From Treponema sp. (GTDB lineage Bacteria; Spirochaetota; Spirochaetia; Treponematales; Treponemataceae), in assembly GCA_017421145.1 (NCBI GenBank), contig JAFOTA010000037.1, forward strand, positions 1 to 13,892: a stretch of DNA of 13,892 bases, read 5' to 3'. The position numbers and the translations under genes are program-made. A model generated the notes under the pieces. It was not told the DNA's origin. It did no database searches and worked only from the letters and a program-made list of their open reading frames with translations. Shown here piece after piece: positions 1-8,006 of this stretch. Numbering within the stretch: position 1 is the first letter of the stretch; each line of letters opens with the position of its first letter.

Positions 1-2
1 AT

Positions 3-902
3 GACCATGATTTCAGCATGAAAGATTTCATCGAAAATCTCAAGCCGCTCGGAAATTCCATAGTCGCATTTCAGGATGATTCCCGCATAAAAGTCCACAT
101 ACATACGATGAAGCCGTATAAAGTTCTGGAGCTTGCCCAGAGATACGGTGAGTTCGTCACTTTTAAAATGGACAACATGCAGATTCAGAAGAATGAGCAT
201 GAATTTCACATGAACGTCAAAAAACAGATGAACGTCCATAAAAAAATCGCGGTGATTGCGGTCGTAAACGGCGAGGGAATGCATACGCTTTATGAAAGCT
301 TCGGGTGCGACATAATCATTGAAGGCGGAAGCACGATGAACACTTCATCCAAAGAATTCGTCGATGCTTTCAATTCCCTTGATGCCGATCACATAATCGT
401 ACTGCCGAACAGCAGGAACATTTTCTTTGCGGCGCGTCAGGCCGTGGAGATTTCCGGTAAGACGAACGTTTCAATCCTTGAATCAGAAGGACAAATCGAA
501 GGTTATTATGCACTTGCGATGGGTCAGGTCGAGACTGATGATTTTTCTGAAAGGCTGCGGCTTATGAACGAGGGCATGCTTGGTGCCGATGTCATTTCCT
601 TGACCTTTGCTTCAAAGCCCTGCTCACAGGATTCCGTTTCATGCAAAAAAGATGACTGCATCGCGTTTTACAAAGGGAAGCTTGTCGCTGCTTCCGGTGA
701 CATAAAGACGACGCTTGAATCTGCCATGAAAAAAATCAGCGGCATGAGCGGAAAATATGCATGCATGATTGCCGTGGGAAAAAATGCTTCCGATGAAATG
801 GTCGAAGAGGTCAGCGGTACTATAAGCGGACTTTTCCCGGATTTGGAAACGAACGTAATTCATGGCGGCCAGGACATAATGCATTTTATGATAGGATTCT
901 GA
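3..902 (+). CDS. fakA: FakA/YloV-like fatty acid kinase subunit, C-terminal part (5' end outside window)
   Basis: The frame is open to the left edge, so the first visible ATG (position 18) is internal and about 299 residues are seen of a family usually about 550 long. The N-terminal DhaL-like ATP-binding domain lies outside the window. Visible are the middle domain, with the family segment KVHIHT (visible residues 30-35) followed by a YGE...DNMQIQ stretch, and the C-terminal domain, with IEGGSTMN (about 106-113) and PNSRN (135-139). It ends in an HGGQD segment resembling the GGQP motif of YloV proteins. In Firmicutes, FakA with an acyl-binding FakB (DegV family) phosphorylates exogenous fatty acids in the cytoplasm. 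No FakB is visible here. The next gene starts 1 nt after the stop, so the two are probably co-transcribed. Family assignment is firm; the fatty-acid role in this organism is inferred from homology. Confidence 0.85.
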   Translation, partial: DHDFSMKDFIENLKPLGNSIVAFQDDSRIKVHIHTMKPYKVLELAQRYGEFVTFKMDNMQIQKNEHEFHMNVKKQMNVHKKIAVIAVVNGEGMHTLYESFGCDIIIEGGSTMNTSSKEFVDAFNSLDADHIIVLPNSRNIFFAARQAVEISGKTNVSILESEGQIEGYYALAMGQVETDDFSERLRLMNEGMLGADVISLTFASKPCSQDSVSCKKDDCIAFYKGKLVAASGDIKTTLESAMKKISGMSGKYACMIAVGKNASDEMVEEVSGTISGLFPDLETNVIHGGQDIMHFMIGF

Positions 903-903
903 T

Positions 904-1848
904 ATGGTTTTGAAAATAATTTTGATTGCGCTCGGCATAATTGCACTTTTGAATGTGATTGTATTCGTGTTCCTTCCGCCGTTCATAATCTACCGCATTC
1001 TTCTTGTAAGGACAAAGCCTGAGAAGTGGGGAAGAAAATGTTCCGACACAAAAGACAAGGAACAGATGACCATGTTTGCCGAAGGTGAAGAGTGGGGTGA
1101 AAGCTACAAGGATTTCCGTGAGGAAGTGAGCATCGAAAGCGCCGGGTTCAAGCTTGCCGCACAGTATTTTGATTTCGGAAATGACAAAGCCTGCATAGTG
1201 ATTGCCGGAAGAAGCGAAAGCTGCCTTTATTCATGCTATTTTGCGGAGCCGTACAGAAAGATGGGATACAATCTGCTTCTGCTTGACAACCGCTGCCATG
1301 GTCTTTCAGAAGGAAAATACAACACGACCGGATTTACGGAATATGTGGACGTTCTTGCATGGGGAAAATTCCTGCATGAAAAGAAAAACATGAAATCCGT
1401 AATCTGCCATGGAATATGCATGGGTGCCGCCGCCGCACTGTATGCGATGGTTGATGAAAGCTGCCCGGATTATATGCATGGTCTTGTTTCCGACGGATTG
1501 TTCACGACTTTCCGCGACTCATTCTACAATCATCTGGTCAAGGACAAGCATCTTACTTTCCCGACCACTCCTGTGATGATGCTGCTTTTGAAACGCCATG
1601 CACATGCAGACACATTCCATGACGGCCCGATTGCACGCATCCAGAATTATAAAAAGCCGATTTTGTTTTTGTACAGCCGCGAGGATAAATTTTCACTCCC
1701 GGAAGAAGCTGAGCGTCTTTATGAAAAATGCCGGTCGCCGAAAAAACTCGTTTGGTTCGACAAGGGCGTTCATTCCCACGTACGCATAAACAATAAAGAA
1801 AAATATGATCAGGCAATCTGTGATTTTGTGCAGGAATATTTTAAATGA
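904..1848 (+). CDS. Membrane-anchored alpha/beta hydrolase with Cys at the nucleophile position
   Basis: 314 residues. A hydrophobic N-terminal segment (about 3-25) looks like an uncleaved signal anchor, which would place the catalytic domain outside the inner membrane. The fold is recognisable from DNRCHGLSEGKY (128-139), the nucleophile elbow GICMG (170-174), an acid in SREDKF (Asp261) and a His in GVHSH (His290 or His292). It resembles the BEM46/COG1073-like hydrolases, whose elbow normally reads GxSxG. Here the middle residue is Cys172 (codon TGC at 1417-1419), as in dienelactone hydrolase. The ATG lies 1 nt after the upstream stop, and AGGA seven bases before it serves as ribosome binding site, so translation is probably coupled to the FakA-like gene. 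Substrate unknown; an acyl ester or thioester is plausible given the lipid-related neighbours. Confidence 0.8.
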   Translation: MVLKIILIALGIIALLNVIVFVFLPPFIIYRILLVRTKPEKWGRKCSDTKDKEQMTMFAEGEEWGESYKDFREEVSIESAGFKLAAQYFDFGNDKACIVIAGRSESCLYSCYFAEPYRKMGYNLLLLDNRCHGLSEGKYNTTGFTEYVDVLAWGKFLHEKKNMKSVICHGICMGAAAALYAMVDESCPDYMHGLVSDGLFTTFRDSFYNHLVKDKHLTFPTTPVMMLLLKRHAHADTFHDGPIARIQNYKKPILFLYSREDKFSLPEEAERLYEKCRSPKKLVWFDKGVHSHVRINNKEKYDQAICDFVQEYFK

Positions 1849-1866
1849 AAATGAATTTTTTTGAGC

Positions 1867-1870
1867 GGAG
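1867..1870 (+). promoter_or_regulatory. Ribosome binding site that favours a GTG start for the glycosyltransferase
   Basis: The GGAG here directly abuts the ATG at 1871, leaving no spacer. An in-frame GTG at 1877 sits six bases downstream, a normal spacing. The true start may therefore be GTG 1877, two residues shorter than the ATG form. Both forms keep the whole glycosyltransferase domain. Confidence 0.5.
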
Positions 1871-2605
1871 ATGAATGTGAACCAAGAACGTATCCCTGTG
1901 ATTATACCTTCCTATGAACCTGACGCGCGTCTTGTCAGCCTTCTTGAAAAGCTCGTCGATGCCGGTATAAAAAATATCGTGATAGTCGATGACGGAAGCG
2001 GTGAAGATTATAAAGAATATTTTGAAACTGCAAAAAACAAATTCCATGCGCAAGTGATCGTCCATGACAAAAACAGAGGAAAGGGAGCCGCACTGAAAAC
2101 CGCATTCAGATTCTGCATCGAAAACATACCGGACCTGATCGGCTGCATAACCGCTGATTCTGACGGACAGCATTCCCCGGAGTGCATTTTAAAAGTGATG
2201 GAATCCCTTGAAAAAAATCCGTCGGAGCTTATTATGGGTAGCCGTGATTTTACCCAGCCAGGCGTTCCGAAAATGAGTGCGTTCGGAAACAGAAATACCA
2301 ACAAGATTATAAAGACGGTTTATAAAAAAGATTTGAAGGACACGCAGACCGGACTCCGCGGACTTCCGAAAGCTTTTATGTCGGACTGCCTTGGCATAAA
2401 GGGCGACAGATTTGAATTTGAAATCAAAATGCTCTGCCTTGCTTTGGAAAAAGAAATCGGCATTGAAGAAGTTCCGATCAAGACGATTTATGATTCTGAA
2501 AAAAATCATGCGACGCATTTCAATCCGTTTTTGGATACCGTGAAAATCTACCGCTCACTTGGATTTTTCAAATCAATAGGAATAATCTTGTTCGGAAAAA
2601 AATAG
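1871..2605 (+). CDS. Family 2 glycosyltransferase, DPM1/polyprenyl-phosphate type
   Basis: 244 residues, a single GT-A domain. Motifs in order: IPSYEPD (12-18), the nucleotide-binding DDGS (40-43), NRGKGAALK (68-76), the metal-binding DSDGQH (96-101, usually DADGQH), GSRDF (123-127), DTQTGLRG (157-164) and FEFE (181-184). These fit dolichol/polyprenyl-phosphate mannose or glucose synthase-like enzymes, which move a sugar from a nucleotide sugar to a lipid carrier at the inner face of the membrane. There are no C-terminal transmembrane helices apart from a short hydrophobic patch at 231-241. In aryl-polyene clusters a GT2 of this general type accompanies the ligase, ACP and exporter genes, here encoded convergently next door. 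Sugar donor and acceptor cannot be told. The start is uncertain by two codons (ATG 1871 or GTG 1877). The gene lies 22 nt after the hydrolase and probably in the same operon. Confidence 0.9.
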   Translation: MNVNQERIPVIIPSYEPDARLVSLLEKLVDAGIKNIVIVDDGSGEDYKEYFETAKNKFHAQVIVHDKNRGKGAALKTAFRFCIENIPDLIGCITADSDGQHSPECILKVMESLEKNPSELIMGSRDFTQPGVPKMSAFGNRNTNKIIKTVYKKDLKDTQTGLRGLPKAFMSDCLGIKGDRFEFEIKMLCLALEKEIGIEEVPIKTIYDSEKNHATHFNPFLDTVKIYRSLGFFKSIGIILFGKK

Positions 2606-2635
2606 GCTCAGCTTCTGTCATAGCATTTTGAAGCC
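2596..2635 (-). terminator. Possible terminator of the minus-strand operon, inside the convergent gene ends
   Basis: Read on the minus strand, GGCTTC can pair with GAA and GCC (with a 5-nt bulge), followed by TA and a run of seven T. The structure overlaps the last codons of the exporter gene and of the convergent glycosyltransferase. The two stop codons are only 2 nt apart, so any terminator must lie in coding DNA. The stem is bulged and the loop long, so this is weak. Confidence 0.3.
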
Positions 2636-4986
2636 GTGAAAGCTACGGTAAGTCCTATTGAAATTGCAAGTCCCATGAAATGAACGGGCGGGAACGAACT
2701 TAGCGCAATTGATCCGAAAGAAATGACCGTGGTTACGAATGAAATGAGCGTCGTGAACGGTTCCAGTTTCCGGGTGCTTTTTGCCTTGTTTTTTTCGTTT
2801 TCGATCATGTAGATTATGTAATCCAGTCCAAGCCCAAAAACCAAAATGAGTCCTGTCACTGAAAAGAATTCCAGCTTGGTTTTTAGGACAGCGAATACAG
2901 CCTGCACCATCAGCGTAATCAAAAGCGGAATGGAAATTATTTTCAATGCCTGCTTGAGCGAATAAAAAAAGTTCAGGATTATGAACATCAAAAGATATGT
3001 GACCGCGAAAAAAATCAGAACCATTTTCGTAAGCGAGTCGAGCGATTTGTTTATGTCCGTTCTCTTGCTTGAAAACCAGACGTTTTCGTCCAGAGATGAA
3101 AGTCCGTAAAATGCATTTTCATCCGAAACCATGTTGGGTACGAGCACAGTGTAGAATTTTCCGTTTATTTCTCCAAGATGAACCATGGATATGGAATCAA
3201 AAAGAGAATGCGGAATGTTTCCGTTTTCAAAAGAAATGAAATCTCCTTCCGAATCATAAAAATCCTTGCGCAGTGAATCTGCATATTCTTCCGGGAATCC
3301 AAGAAGTGCGTATTGTTCTTCGCTCAGTTCCAAAAGCCTTTCACATGCCTTGCGTGATTTTTTCTGGCTTTCAACTGACGGTATGAAAAGAGTCGTGCTC
3401 AGGTATTTTATGTTTCCGCCGGATGCATTTTCAAGCGTCTTCCTGAATTTTTCTTCGTTCGACAAAGCTTCGTCTTCCGTTTCGCCTTGTATTATGAACC
3501 AGCCGGTCGGACTGTACTGTATTATTTTTGCGGCAAGAGTTTCATCGTGAAGCAGCCGGCCTTTCATCGTATAAAGCTTCGAAATGTTGTTTTCAATTCC
3601 GATATGGTTCCTGCATATTATTATTGCGCTTATGGAAAATATAAAAAGCGATGCGACGATTATCCGCGTGACAGGTTTTCTTTTGCTGCTTTCTTTTTTC
3701 TGAGCGTAGAGTGATTTTATTTTCAGCTCACGTTTTCCTTTCGGAAGCGGAAGTGCAGGGTATATGCAGATTGTCGTAAGGAACGAACTTAAAAGTCCTG
3801 TAAGAGAAAAAAGGGAAATCTGTTTTAAAAGCTCGAACGGAGCGAACAAAAGTATTGCGTAGCACAGGCATGAGGAAATTATCGCCATGCTTAATCCGGG
3901 AAGAAGATGGTTCCTTATTTCAATTTGATTTTTCAGTTCTGGATTTCCCGCCCATTGCATGAAATAGTGCAGGCTGTAATCTATGCATGAGCCGATCAGT
4001 GTCGTCCCGAATACGAGCGTCAGTATCATCACTTTGCTGAACGCTGCGGATGTGAACAAAAATGCCGTTATGACAGAAATTCCGATTGATGCGAGCGAAC
4101 AAAAAATCGGAACCGGAGTCCGGAAAACCGCAATCAGAAGGATGATGACGATTAAAAACGATGCTATTGAAATTATGGTGATTTCTTTTGATGCAGCCGA
4201 TGAGCTTTCGTTTGTGTGGTATGGTGTTCCGGAATAGATGAATTGCGTGCCGTCTTTTTCAAGCGCAGAACATGCTGCATAGACTGCGTTTACCGCATTG
4301 TCTTTCGTTGCCATTGCAGTGCCTTTTTTGCTGAGCGTGCAGCGGAGCATTATGTACCAGATTCCTTCGTTGTTTGAAACGAGCATTCCGTCTTTTACGC
4401 TCATTGCCGTGCCGGAATTCTGAAGTGCGTTAAGATAGTTCGTCAGGTTGGATTCGGAAAGCATGAATGGATCCCGTTCGATGTTTTCCATTGAGCTTAG
4501 CGTAAAAAATCCGAATGCTTTTGCGGCCGCATTCTGTGAAAAAGTTTCCGCGCCTCCTTCCGAATTTATCAAGTCTATTGATTTTTCATCGAGAAGGTTC
4601 CATCTGTATTTGAAGAGAAAATCCGTCACGTCTGAATATGAGCTTATGTCGTTGTAAAGTGAAACGGAGGTAAAATATTCCTGCCCGTCCAGATTTTCAT
4701 AGACAGTCCGTGCAGCTTCCTTTGCTTTTTCAAAATTTGGATTTGAAATCAAAATGAAAATATTGTTTCCGGTGCTTGCGGTGAGTTTTTCGTCCGCTTT
4801 TTGCAACGGAGCCGAGTCGAAATTTTTCGGCGTTATGTTGAACAAATCAGAATCAATTCCGATTTGCCCGTTGTTTGAAATAAGCCTTATCAAAAAAAAG
4901 GATGCGGCAAGCAGATGAAAAATAATCCAGACAGGGACAAAGCTTTTTGTCTTCAATCTGCCGGGGATTTTAAAATTCCTTTTCAT
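2608..4986 (-). CDS. MMPL/RND-type lipid exporter (COG4258-like, ApeM-like)
   Basis: 792 residues with the duplicated RND layout. A first helix (about 15-37) is followed by a large extracytoplasmic loop (about 40-265), a block of helices (about 267-410), another helix (441-459), a second large loop (about 460-650) and a final block (about 652-785). Each helix block carries an Asp-Tyr in its fourth helix: GSCIDYSLHYF (332-342, Asp336) and GLGLDYIIYM (718-727, Asp722). These match the proton-relay positions of MMPL proteins. The family moves lipids or lipid conjugates across the inner membrane using the proton gradient, and this subtype is a standard member of aryl-polyene-like clusters. It is last in the operon. 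AAGGA about eight bases before the ATG serves as ribosome binding site, and the gap to the upstream gene is 12 nt. Cargo is inferred to be the product of the ACP/ligase/acyltransferase genes upstream. Confidence 0.88.
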   Translation of the reverse strand: MKRNFKIPGRLKTKSFVPVWIIFHLLAASFFLIRLISNNGQIGIDSDLFNITPKNFDSAPLQKADEKLTASTGNNIFILISNPNFEKAKEAARTVYENLDGQEYFTSVSLYNDISSYSDVTDFLFKYRWNLLDEKSIDLINSEGGAETFSQNAAAKAFGFFTLSSMENIERDPFMLSESNLTNYLNALQNSGTAMSVKDGMLVSNNEGIWYIMLRCTLSKKGTAMATKDNAVNAVYAACSALEKDGTQFIYSGTPYHTNESSSAASKEITIISIASFLIVIILLIAVFRTPVPIFCSLASIGISVITAFLFTSAAFSKVMILTLVFGTTLIGSCIDYSLHYFMQWAGNPELKNQIEIRNHLLPGLSMAIISSCLCYAILLFAPFELLKQISLFSLTGLLSSFLTTICIYPALPLPKGKRELKIKSLYAQKKESSKRKPVTRIIVASLFIFSISAIIICRNHIGIENNISKLYTMKGRLLHDETLAAKIIQYSPTGWFIIQGETEDEALSNEEKFRKTLENASGGNIKYLSTTLFIPSVESQKKSRKACERLLELSEEQYALLGFPEEYADSLRKDFYDSEGDFISFENGNIPHSLFDSISMVHLGEINGKFYTVLVPNMVSDENAFYGLSSLDENVWFSSKRTDINKSLDSLTKMVLIFFAVTYLLMFIILNFFYSLKQALKIISIPLLITLMVQAVFAVLKTKLEFFSVTGLILVFGLGLDYIIYMIENEKNKAKSTRKLEPFTTLISFVTTVISFGSIALSSFPPVHFMGLAISIGLTVAFTASKCYDRS

Positions 4987-4998
4987 AGAATACTTTCC

Positions 4999-6216
4999 TT
5001 AAATGTTGTCCGTGCCGTTCCTGTAGAATTTCAATCCGAGCGTAAAAATCAAAAGAAGCTCTTCGACGGAAGATTGTACGGAATCTTTTTTTATTTTTGC
5101 AGGATTTTTTTTCCTGACAAGTTTTTTCCCTTCTTCTAAAACCCGTCCGCTGATTTTGCTTTCTATTTCACTGAGAAATATCGTTTTTGAACCTTCGCCG
5201 CTACGAAAAACGATTTCTGATTTTTCCGCATTGATTTCAGGAACGTCAAAATAAATTTTCTTGTCCGTGACCAGATTTGATTCAATGATTTTTTCAAAAT
5301 CCACGTCAGATTTTTTTTCAAGGCTCACTACCGGAATTTTCCCTGCCTGGATTGCCGCTGTGAACGACACAAGAAAAATCCATTCGTCGCAAAACGGAAT
5401 TTCTGTTTTTTCTCCGCATGTTTCCTTGAAATGATTTTTCAATGCCGCAGTTTCCATAAGAAAATCTTTCCATGTTTTTCCCTTGGATTTTTTTTCGCCT
5501 TCAACGCAGCATAAAACCAGATTCTGTTTTCTTGAAAAATACTTGTAAGAAGAAAGCGGAAATGGCTTGACCATTCTTTTATTGACTATTCTTCTCACGA
5601 ACAATTCAGATGAAAAAAGAATGCCGATGAGCGCATAGGAAATCACTCCGTTATAGACTGACCAGATTGCATTTGCCGTATCATCGTTCACTTTGAATAT
5701 TTCTTTTGAAAATGCTGTGATCGTGGAAAGCGTTCCGTTGAAAATAAAAAATATGCACCAGATGATCGTAACGTTCCGGCAGTACTTGTACACATCTTTT
5801 TCGAATGAAGAGCCTATGACGGTTTTGTCTGCAAGCGTTGCAAACCTGAAAATCATGTTCGGCTTAAAGATGAGCGTGCTTCCGAAAACAATCAAAAACA
5901 TCACGCTGATCGAAGCTGAATAAAGCTTAAGAAAAAAAGTTTCCTTCGTTAAGAAACCGAGCATGCCGCCTGCAAAAATCAATAATGAAGTAGCAAGCGG
6001 CCGCCAGTCTAAAAATGCTTTCTTTTTTTTGCCGGAAGTTTCATCCTGATTTTTTTTCTGTTTTCCGGTAAAGCTCAGGAAAAAAGTTATTCCAAGGACA
6101 ATGACGCAGAGAGATGTGATCCGCGGAGGAATTTTAAAAACCACGATGCAGACGAAAATAAAAACAGGGTACAGCGCGGCAAATATGTAAAGCAGTGCAT
6201 GAAAAAACTTTCTCAT
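4999..6216 (-). CDS. COG4648-like membrane protein fused to a degenerate adenylation-domain N-terminal half
   Basis: 405 residues in two parts. Residues 1-210 hold about six membrane segments (near 5-28, 33-50, 73-90, 98-117, 148-168, 183-203). They include the COG4648 signatures FRFATLADKT (123-132), a WCIFFIFNGT helix (153-162) and WSVYNGVISYALIGILFSSE (185-204). This membrane protein is a regular, functionally unassigned member of aryl-polyene-like clusters. Residues about 225-385 look soluble and resemble the N-terminal subdomain of the clusters' AMP ligases: KTWKDFLMETAAL (247-259), FLVSFTAAIQAGKIPVV (281-297) and a degenerate P-loop-like FRSGEGSKT (337-345). No later ligase motifs (YGxTE, TGD, C-terminal Lys) follow, so it should not catalyse. 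The ribosome binding site is weak, and the gene starts 18 nt after the ACP stop. COG4648 assignment is good; the fused part is my reading of motif spacing. Confidence 0.72.
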   Translation of the reverse strand: MRKFFHALLYIFAALYPVFIFVCIVVFKIPPRITSLCVIVLGITFFLSFTGKQKKNQDETSGKKKKAFLDWRPLATSLLIFAGGMLGFLTKETFFLKLYSASISVMFLIVFGSTLIFKPNMIFRFATLADKTVIGSSFEKDVYKYCRNVTIIWCIFFIFNGTLSTITAFSKEIFKVNDDTANAIWSVYNGVISYALIGILFSSELFVRRIVNKRMVKPFPLSSYKYFSRKQNLVLCCVEGEKKSKGKTWKDFLMETAALKNHFKETCGEKTEIPFCDEWIFLVSFTAAIQAGKIPVVSLEKKSDVDFEKIIESNLVTDKKIYFDVPEINAEKSEIVFRSGEGSKTIFLSEIESKISGRVLEEGKKLVRKKNPAKIKKDSVQSSVEELLLIFTLGLKFYRNGTDNI

Positions 6217-6234
6217 AAATCATCAACCAAATTT

Positions 6235-6498
6235 TTAGTTCTCGGACTGAAGCTTTTCTATATAGCTAACCATGTCGCCGAAAGTCTTGAAATCATCCAT
6301 GCCGACATTTCCGAACTCTACGGAAAATGCCTGTTCGATGAGTATTACGAGATAGAGCATTCCGACCGAAGTCAGCCCGAGATCCATCGTCAACGAAGAT
6401 TCAGGTGTTATTTCATCTAAGAGTTCCTTGTTTTTTTCGTCGGCTTCAACGAGAATTTCTTTGAGCTTTGCGCTTATTTCATCTTTTGTCAGTTGCAT
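6235..6498 (-). CDS. Dedicated acyl carrier protein
   Basis: 87 residues, acidic, four-helix carrier-protein size. The phosphopantetheine attachment site is Ser44 in DLGLTSVGML (39-48); most fatty-acid ACPs have DSL there, so this is a specialised carrier rather than the housekeeping AcpP. It would hold an acyl or aryl chain as a thioester in the cytoplasm. Its start overlaps the end of the ligase gene by 10 nt, and GAGG lies eight bases before the ATG inside the ligase's last codons, so the two are translationally coupled. That argues the ligase loads this carrier. No phosphopantetheinyl transferase is visible in the window. Confidence 0.9.
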   Translation of the reverse strand: MQLTKDEISAKLKEILVEADEKNKELLDEITPESSLTMDLGLTSVGMLYLVILIEQAFSVEFGNVGMDDFKTFGDMVSYIEKLQSEN

Positions 6499-8006
6499 TT
6501 TTTGTACCTCTTGATTTTCATGCTCGGTGTCCTTTCAAAGTCGCTCGTGCGCAATGTGATTTTTGAAACCCTCTGGAACGAAGGAAGCGATGCGTTGATT
6601 TTTTCAAGCTCTTTCAAAAGATAATCATTTTTGTCTTCGGAAGAAATTTTTTCAAGCTCGCTCATGCGCGGTAAAACTTCCAGTGCAAGGAAATGATTTC
6701 CGCTTTCATCAATGTCTTCAAAAATCTGGCAGTCCTGTACCATGGAGAGTGCGTAGAATTTTGCCTCCACTTCTGCAGGCGAAATGTTTTCTCCTGTCGG
6801 AAGGACTATTATTTCTTTTATGCGCCCGGTTATGTAGAGCCTTCCTTTTTCATCGATCCGCACGAGGTCACCGGTCTTGAACCATCCGTCTTCAAATGCG
6901 TTTTCATTGTCCAGATCATTTCCGACATATCGTGTCAGCATGTTGAGACCCTTAAGCCAAAGCTCTCCATTTTCGATTCTGTATTCCTGGTTGGGGTAGA
7001 AGTATCCGACAGATTCCGGTGCTTCAAGATTGTCAGGGTTTCCTGAAACAAGGTTTGCAGATTCAGTAAGTCCGTAGCCTGCAAGAAGAGTCACTCCGAT
7101 CTTGTTGCATTCAGTAATCAGATAAGGTGAGACAGATGCCGCACCGCTGATTATGTATTTCATGCACGGGCCGAACATGTTTTTTCCGAGCTGTGCAGAA
7201 AGTTTGAGAGCCATGTCCACGATTGCAGGAACAGCAACGAGTATGGTCGGTTTGAAAGACGCGATGTCCTTGAACATGTCCTTGTTGTTCTTGCAGATGA
7301 AAATTTCGCTTCCTGTATAAAGCGATGTCATAAGGTTTCTTATCAATCCGAAAACGTGTGAAAGCGGAAGCACAAGAATGTATTTTTGATGGAACACGTC
7401 TTTGTATGCATAGCATCCGTTTTTCGTTCCCTGCATTACGGCCCGGTTGTTGAGAACTGCCGCCTTGCTTTTTCCTGTCGTTCCGCCTGTGAACATGAGC
7501 ACGCATTCATCATCTCCGTTCACGTCTTTTGAAAGCGGAATCTTTTTTTCGGAAGTTTCCGATGTCCTTATGATTTTTATGCCCTTGTTTTTTGCAAGCG
7601 ACGTTTTTTCTTCAAGTGCGTCCTGTGCGATTATCGTCTTGAATCCGATCTGCATGGAACATCCGAAGACGGACGTTTCATCAAGATGCGGCGGAAGTAT
7701 TACGGCTGAATTTCCGCTTGTCGTTATTGCAATGAAAGCTTTTACGAAATCGTATGAGTTCGCGCACAAGAGTCCTAGCCTTTGTTTTTTTATTCCGTTC
7801 TTTTCGAGTACATCCCTGAATGAAGCGGCGTCATCTTCAATCTGCCTGAACGTGTATTGCTTTCCGTCAAAATTCACTGCATTAAGATCGGCGTAATCTG
7901 CAATGCATTTTTCCCACATTTCTGAAACTGATTCATATTCTATTATTTTGCTGAAAGTTTCCGCGTCAGTGTATTTTCTGAATGCTTCGTCCGTTGTAAA
8001 AGCCAT
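6489..8006 (-). CDS. Acyl-AMP ligase / acyl-ACP synthetase (ANL superfamily)
   Basis: 505 residues, full length for an adenylate-forming enzyme. Motifs: P-loop MFTGGTTGKSKAA (171-183), GYGLTES (310-316), GWFKTGDL (374-381), GRLYITGRIKEII (388-400) with GENISPAEVE just after it (405-414), and C-terminal PSMKIKR (494-500), whose Lys497 is the expected catalytic lysine. It should activate a carboxylic acid with ATP and pass it to a thiol. The coupled ACP gene downstream suggests the acceptor is that ACP rather than CoA. The ATG lies directly after the acyltransferase stop (TAAATG), with GGAGG eight bases before it. Substrate (fatty, aryl or hydroxy acid) cannot be read from the sequence. This is the counterpart of the ApeH-type ligase in aryl-polyene clusters. 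Confidence 0.9.
   Translation of the reverse strand: MAFTTDEAFRKYTDAETFSKIIEYESVSEMWEKCIADYADLNAVNFDGKQYTFRQIEDDAASFRDVLEKNGIKKQRLGLLCANSYDFVKAFIAITTSGNSAVILPPHLDETSVFGCSMQIGFKTIIAQDALEEKTSLAKNKGIKIIRTSETSEKKIPLSKDVNGDDECVLMFTGGTTGKSKAAVLNNRAVMQGTKNGCYAYKDVFHQKYILVLPLSHVFGLIRNLMTSLYTGSEIFICKNNKDMFKDIASFKPTILVAVPAIVDMALKLSAQLGKNMFGPCMKYIISGAASVSPYLITECNKIGVTLLAGYGLTESANLVSGNPDNLEAPESVGYFYPNQEYRIENGELWLKGLNMLTRYVGNDLDNENAFEDGWFKTGDLVRIDEKGRLYITGRIKEIIVLPTGENISPAEVEAKFYALSMVQDCQIFEDIDESGNHFLALEVLPRMSELEKISSEDKNDYLLKELEKINASLPSFQRVSKITLRTSDFERTPSMKIKRYKKCN

Noticed and set aside
7447..7896. 149-codon open frame on the plus strand opposite the ligase gene
   Set aside because: It lies wholly antisense to a ligase with every family motif intact, has no ribosome binding site and encodes nothing recognisable.
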